Source: Rhea pennata
Taxonomy: Eukaryota; Chordata; Aves; Rheiformes; Rheidae
Assembly: GCF_028389875.1 (NCBI RefSeq)
Contig: NC_084687.1
Coordinates: 7,414,157 to 7,478,156 of the forward strand
Direction of reading: 5' to 3'
DNA length: 64,000 nucleotides
Position 1 is the stretch's first letter; every line of letters begins with the position of its first letter. The position numbers were made by a program, and so were the translations under genes. The notes beneath the pieces were generated by a model that made no database searches, was not told the DNA's origin, and worked only from the letters and a program-made list of their open reading frames with translations. This document shows positions 59,440 to 64,000 of this stretch, piece by piece.

Positions 59440-59473
59440 CGGCGGCCGGGCGGCGGCCGGGCGGCGGCCGGGC
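59440..59473. repeat. 11-bp repeat GCGGCGGCCGG, three units
   Basis: Three near-perfect units shortly after the WNT2B exon 1 donor. Confidence 0.85.
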
Positions 59474-59954
59474 AGGACCCGCCGGCGGCGGCCGCGGCCC
59501 CGCGGGCTGCGCCGAGCCCCGCCGCGCTCCGGACGGGAGCGGGAAGGAGCGAAGCGCCGGCGGGCGGGCGGCGAGCAGCGCGGCGCCCGACGTGCGGGCT
59601 CGGGCTGCGGAGCGCGGAGCTGCGGCTGCCCCGGCGGGCGCGGGGCTGCGCTGGGTCCCCCCGCTCCCCTCCGCGGCTCCGCGGCGCGGGGCCCCGACCC
59701 GCCGTCGCCTCCCGCCGCGGGCGAGCCGAGCGGCGCCGGGCAGGAGCGGCCCCGCCGGGGCTCCGCGCCGCCACCTGCGCGGCCGCCGCGGGAGGAGGGC
59801 AGGGACGCGGCCGCGCACGGCGGAGGGGGCCCGGCCGCGGCCGCAGCCCGGCCGGGAGCAACCGCGCGGGGCGAAGCCGCAGCGGCGCCGCTCGCTCCGG
59901 CAGCGCCGGGCTGCGACGAGCGGCCCCCGCGCTGCCCGCCCGCTCCCGGGGCCG

Positions 59955-60130
59955 CGCCGTCGGGGCCGCTCCCGGGGCCGCTCCCGAAGCCGCGCCGGCG
60001 GGGCCGCTCCCGGGGCCGCTCCCGGGGCCGCGCCGGCGGGGCCGCTCCCGGGGCCGCTCCCGGGGCCGCGCCGGCGGGGCCGCTCCCGGGGCCGCTCCCG
60101 GGGCCGCGCCGGCGGGGCCGCTCCCGGGGC
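59955..60130. repeat. WNT2B: 38-bp minisatellite in WNT2B intron 1
   Basis: The marker CGCCGKCGGG recurs at 59955, 59993, 60031, 60069 and 60107, exactly 38 bp apart each time. Each unit holds two GGGGCCGCTCCC segments and a GCCGCGCCGGC segment. The first units carry small differences (CCGT, CCGAAGCC); the later ones are identical, pointing to recent homogenisation. Confidence 0.95.
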
Positions 60131-60562
60131 GACCCGTCGCCCGAGCCGCACTCCGAGCGAAATGCGGTCGCCGCCCGCTGCGCCTCGGGCCGGGTCCCCG
60201 CTGTAAAGCTCAGATCTGAGAACCGCAGTGGCAGCGGGAAATGCAGCTCTCCACAATTCGGGGATCGTGCTGCATTTCCCAAGTCTCCCCCGGCTGTCCT
60301 GTTACCCAGGGCACTTGCACGGTAGCGTCTTACAAGCTAACAAGTTGCTGTTCTCTCTCATTTGAACAAGAAAAGGCTCGGTGACAGCTAAAAATGATGC
60401 CATAGAAAATACCAGCAGAGATGAAGCAACAGGAACCACTCAGCCTTCTAGAAATTAATCTCCTCCTGTCCTAATTCTTGTAGGAATACTAATTCATGTA
60501 TGCAGAGTGAGAGTAACTAGGAAAATAGGGAATGAGACGTTCTCCAAGTGCCCCCCGTACTA

Positions 60563-60641
60563 ACATTGAACATTGAAAATATTGAAAAAATAATATTGAC
60601 AAAAAATAGTCATTGAAAATTTGAAATAACATTGAAAAAAT
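60563..60641. repeat. Degenerate ATTGAAAA repeat
   Basis: ATTGAA recurs five times, with one ATTGAC variant, at irregular spacing of about 7-19 bp in A/T-rich sequence within WNT2B intron 1. Confidence 0.75.
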
Positions 60642-62059
60642 ATATTTTGGCCTCAGAAAAGTTCTCAGTGCCCCTAAAGCCCTTTCTAATCTTGCACAAA
60701 ATACTGGTTTACATATCAGTCTCATCAACACTGGCAGTGAATGAAGCTGAACTTAATCAAATCCAACCCACCCGACACCAACAGTGAGCCGATGGTTCCT
60801 GGCATTCCTTAACTATCCCAAATACGCTGCGAGGGGCTGCGAGAGCTTTACAGTCATGCCGGTAACACACGGCTTCTTTGCGTTTGAGAGTATATCTGAC
60901 GGTGTGGCAGGCAGCAACCACATCAGTGGTCTGAGATTGATTCCAGGATCAGAAAGGCGAAAGGGAGAGCTCCGAGCAGGAGGGAGCAGGACAAGCCGCG
61001 GTGGCGTGCTGCTCAGACCCCTGCCTGGAGCTCAGCGTGCCAGTTCAACAACTGGGCTTGCAGCCAGGCACAAAAGGTGGACTGCATGAAGAGCAGCTTC
61101 TTTCAGAGGGCATCACAGGCTTCTGGGTGCAAATACAATACAAACTACCATTTACAAGGCTGTTCCCAGCAATACCCAGAGGAGATCTCCTGCAGCCTGT
61201 TCAGCCCACATGGAACTGAAATCACTGGGTGAGAAAATGAGTCACCATCCACAAGGATCAGGTTGATACAAGCACTGGCCTGGCTTCCAGCCCTGAAATC
61301 TGCCCCCACCCATCAGTGCAGGCAAAGACAGGACAACATCTGTGTGGAAGGTGATGTTACTGATATGCTAAAAGCTGAGGAAGGAAAAGTCTTAGGGTAG
61401 TAAAGAAGTTGGATTATTTCATTTAATTACCAAGGAAGCAAGAGAAGGGGAAGCTTGATTTCTAACCAGAACTAGGCATTTGGGGTAAAGTAGCTGGAAA
61501 AAGAATAGGATACCAAGTAGTCACAGTTTGATCTACCCATAGCTGAAAGAGTTCTGTTAGCACACTTGGAGGCTGACTGAAAAGCGAAAATCCTTTCTTT
61601 AGGGATGGCTTGAAAAAAAAAATCTATTTTCCTTGCTCTTATACCCGACTTCTCCTCCCAAAACAACTCCACCGTGGTGCCTGCCCTAGTTCCAAATGAC
61701 TTTCTTCCCCAAATGACTTTTGATCCCAAAACTAGGAGCAAAAATGGGTACATTTTAAGCCTCTATAACTGTGGTTTATTTGGAGGAAGCTAGATTTAGC
61801 ACTCACAGCAGTTTGTAGTTGCAGCTTGCAGACAAACCCCCTGCTTGGCAGCTTCTTGTTCTCAGGAGAAAGAAGAGCCGGGGCAATTTCCAGGGAAATT
61901 GGGGCTATTGCGTGCGCCGGAGCTCAGTGTTGGAGCGAGCTGGAGAACAGCAACTCCTTTCTGTGCAGCCCGATTCTTTCATTTATTCCCTATGGTGGAG
62001 CCAAGCACAATTCTTTTGAATGTTTTCATGAAACAGAACTGGTTCCAGTGACCTTTAAA

Positions 62060-62096
62060 TAGATATAGATATATATATTTTATATATATTTTAATT
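62060..62096. repeat. TA-rich microsatellite
   Basis: TAGATATAGATATATATATTTTATATAT-type sequence given here in outline; a short, impure TA tract in WNT2B intron 1. Confidence 0.7.
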
Positions 62097-63254
62097 AAAA
62101 CCCAAACATTTTAAACTCAAAAGTTCATGTTTTAGATTTTGCTTTCTTTTTTGTAGAACAGAACATTCCTAAGAGAAACCTTCATCAAAACGAATGCTTT
62201 TCTGCTGTACATGTCAGCTCTGATAAAATAGCATGTTTAGATGAAATTGGGTTTTACTGAAAATGGTTTCAACCAGCTGTGGTTTGGGAAAATGTTATTC
62301 AGTGATTTACATAGGTTTCCAAGCACATCTTTAGCACTATTGATATTACAGTAAATACATTTGGTGGTGCATCATCGTTCCTTATTTTTATTATTATTGC
62401 CAAATTCTTCTAGGGATTCACACACAATAAACTTGTGGAAATAGAGGAAATGCTTCTCATTTTCAGAGTCAACTTTTAAAGTTGATTAATAGAAAAAACT
62501 GGGTCAGTTCTGATCACAGTACATGGAGAGGAAATATCAACCAAATGTTTCTTCTAAACAACTGCAAATTATTAATTTTCAGTGACGTCAGGCATAGCCC
62601 AGGCTGCCTCACAAAAACTCCCGGAATTGGTGAACTTTGCTGCTGGAAATAGCGTGCGTGGACACGTAGGTGCGCGTGGGCGCAGAGCGGGGGAGCGGTG
62701 TCGCGTGCGGGGCCGGAGGAGCTCCGCCGCGGCACGTGCAGCTCCGGGCGCTGCGCGGCCGCGTCCCGCGGCGCCGAGCGGCGGCAAGCGAACCAGCGCC
62801 AGCGGCCGTGAGCAGCACCCGTGCCGGCGGCTTCCAAACTGTAAAGCGTTCCTTAGCAACAAAATACCAACTGAAACACAGAAATTAAAAAGGAATGCAA
62901 CGGGAAAATCCCTAAATCCCGTTTACACTTGAGTGCACTCTGGGGCAGGGAGAACAGCATCATCTACAAAACGATTCCAGGCCTGGGAGCCGTCCTCTGC
63001 CCGCTTTGGCAGGGTCTGCCACCGCGGCGCAGGCCTCAGCACGCTGCGGGAGAACATCAGGCCCCAGAGCGGGCCTCCAAAATTCCTTCCGAAAGATTTG
63101 GAAGATTAGACAAATGTTGCTTATAAACATAAACTGTGCAATAAACAAACTTGGTGTAAATAACTAAGTAGAGTTTACTTGCTGTTGAGAGCTCCGCTAG
63201 TTGCTCTGGTGTGGAAAGCCATTTTAAATTGAAGGTTTGGTTAAAGAAAATGTA

Positions 63255-63350
63255 CACAAGGCTGCGCACACACACACCCCACGCACCCCACCCTCACACA
63301 TACCCACTTGCCTGCAAACCCACATGAATCCCCCCCAACTCCCAAACACA
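63255..63350. repeat. C/A-rich simple sequence
   Basis: CACACACACACCCC, CACGCACCCCACCC and similar C/A-rich words with almost no G or T, within WNT2B intron 1. Confidence 0.7.
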
Positions 63351-64000
63351 CCAAATCCTCATTAGCTAACTTGTTTATTGCTAACCACAGCCCTTGGAAA
63401 CTACAAATATTTAATTTCATCTGGCATTGGAACAGATGGGAGGCATCAGGCTCCCAAAGAGATAAAACAAATCTGTGGAAGGAAGAGTAGTGCAAGCTCG
63501 TCCTCTGGTTCAGAAGCGTGTGGGACACTGGTGGCCACGTGGGTCTCTTCAAGGCCTCAGGCACTTTAAGGGCGCTCTCGCCCTGTGCTGATGCGTGCGT
63601 GGGTATGCGCTTCACAGCCCAAAGCACCCGGAGAGGAGCAGGCAGGCGGTGCCGAGGCGGAGCGCTCCGAGGGGGCGCGAGCCCGGCGTCCGGCACGGGG
63701 CACGCTCGCTCTTCACCGCCTCTGCGGCCGGGGCGGGCGCTTTGCTTCCACGTGCAGGGAGCAGCGCGCCAAGGGCAAACGGAAGCAAGAAGGCGCACCG
63801 CGGTGCCTGCGCTAGGTGAACCGCAGGAGCTGGTGCGCGCCCTTCCCCTTGGCACTCCGGCCCAGAAATCCAGCCGCTGCGCGCGAAGAAGGGGAGTTTC
63901 TTGCCCCAATATGTAGGAAGAGCCACTTCAGGGCTTTGCTCGTTATCTGCCGAGGCACCTGTGCCAAGTGCAACGCATGGGCGCAGAGCGATGGAACATG

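Larger units (their letters stand above)
59393..64000 (+). other. WNT2B: WNT2B intron 1 (partial, continues past the window)
   Basis: It begins GTGAGTCTCGC inside the CpG island, which fades by about 60220. The rest is AT-richer with GC/CpG patches at about 62640-62830 and 63590-63870. No frame encoding the second WNT2B exon (beginning with the Tyr-Ile-Gly segment of the mature protein) is present, so exon 2 is outside. Long GC-rich frames between 59400 and 60325 are composition artefacts. Confidence 0.8.

Noticed and set aside
59291-60325. 344-codon + frame and opposing minus frames around WNT2B exon 1
   Set aside because: Different frame from WNT2B, crosses the exon 1 donor into the intron and the 38-bp repeat; composition artefact.
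59393-64000. WNT2B exon 2
   Set aside because: No frame with the conserved segment that follows SSWW, nor the Wnt cysteine pattern, appears before the end of the window.

Overview
This is a vertebrate nuclear genomic window. Its GC-rich intergenic DNA, many minisatellites and apparent shortage of interspersed repeats suggest a bird (microchromosome-like), but the species cannot be fixed from the sequence. Two genes are supported, both on the + strand. CTTNBP2NL (CTTNBP2 N-terminal-like, a coiled-coil protein of the STRIPAK phosphatase/kinase assembly) appears to be complete. WNT2B contributes only its first coding exon and part of intron 1. The order CTTNBP2NL then WNT2B, same strand, matches human 1p13.2, where KCND3 lies on the far side of CTTNBP2NL.

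Layout. Positions 1-3.5 kb are a CpG-rich cluster without a convincing reading frame; by synteny it may belong to the 5' end of KCND3. Positions 3.5-14.1 kb are AT-richer intergenic DNA with one minisatellite and a 38-T tract. Positions 14.1-15.7 kb are the CpG-island promoter of CTTNBP2NL, with five CCAAT boxes, an ETS motif and a short GGGGCC repeat. Coding exons are 19277-19375, 30699-30929, 31983-32090 and 32908-34389. All internal junctions are phase 0 and together they encode 639 residues. The 3' UTR runs to a polyadenylation signal at 36985-36990.

From about 38 kb to 58 kb the intergenic DNA becomes GC-rich and crowded with tandem repeats. Between the repeats lie AT-richer non-repetitive blocks that are candidate conserved regulatory elements. 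A second CpG island (about 58-60.2 kb) holds the WNT2B promoter and exon 1 (59229-59392, signal-peptide region ending at a GTGAGT donor). Intron 1 runs to the end of the window and carries a 38-bp minisatellite and an AT-rich ATTGAA-type repeat.

The two genes have no known joint pathway; one scaffolds phosphatase complexes at actin structures and the other is a secreted morphogen. I found no mobile element with recognisable coding capacity, no RNA gene, no CRISPR array and no previously undescribed gene system. The items most worth checking are the CCAAT array with the adjoining GGGGCC tract, the weak splice acceptor of a frame-preserving CTTNBP2NL exon, the paired C17/G17 tracts, a 102-bp higher-order repeat, and the AT-rich islands between the two genes.
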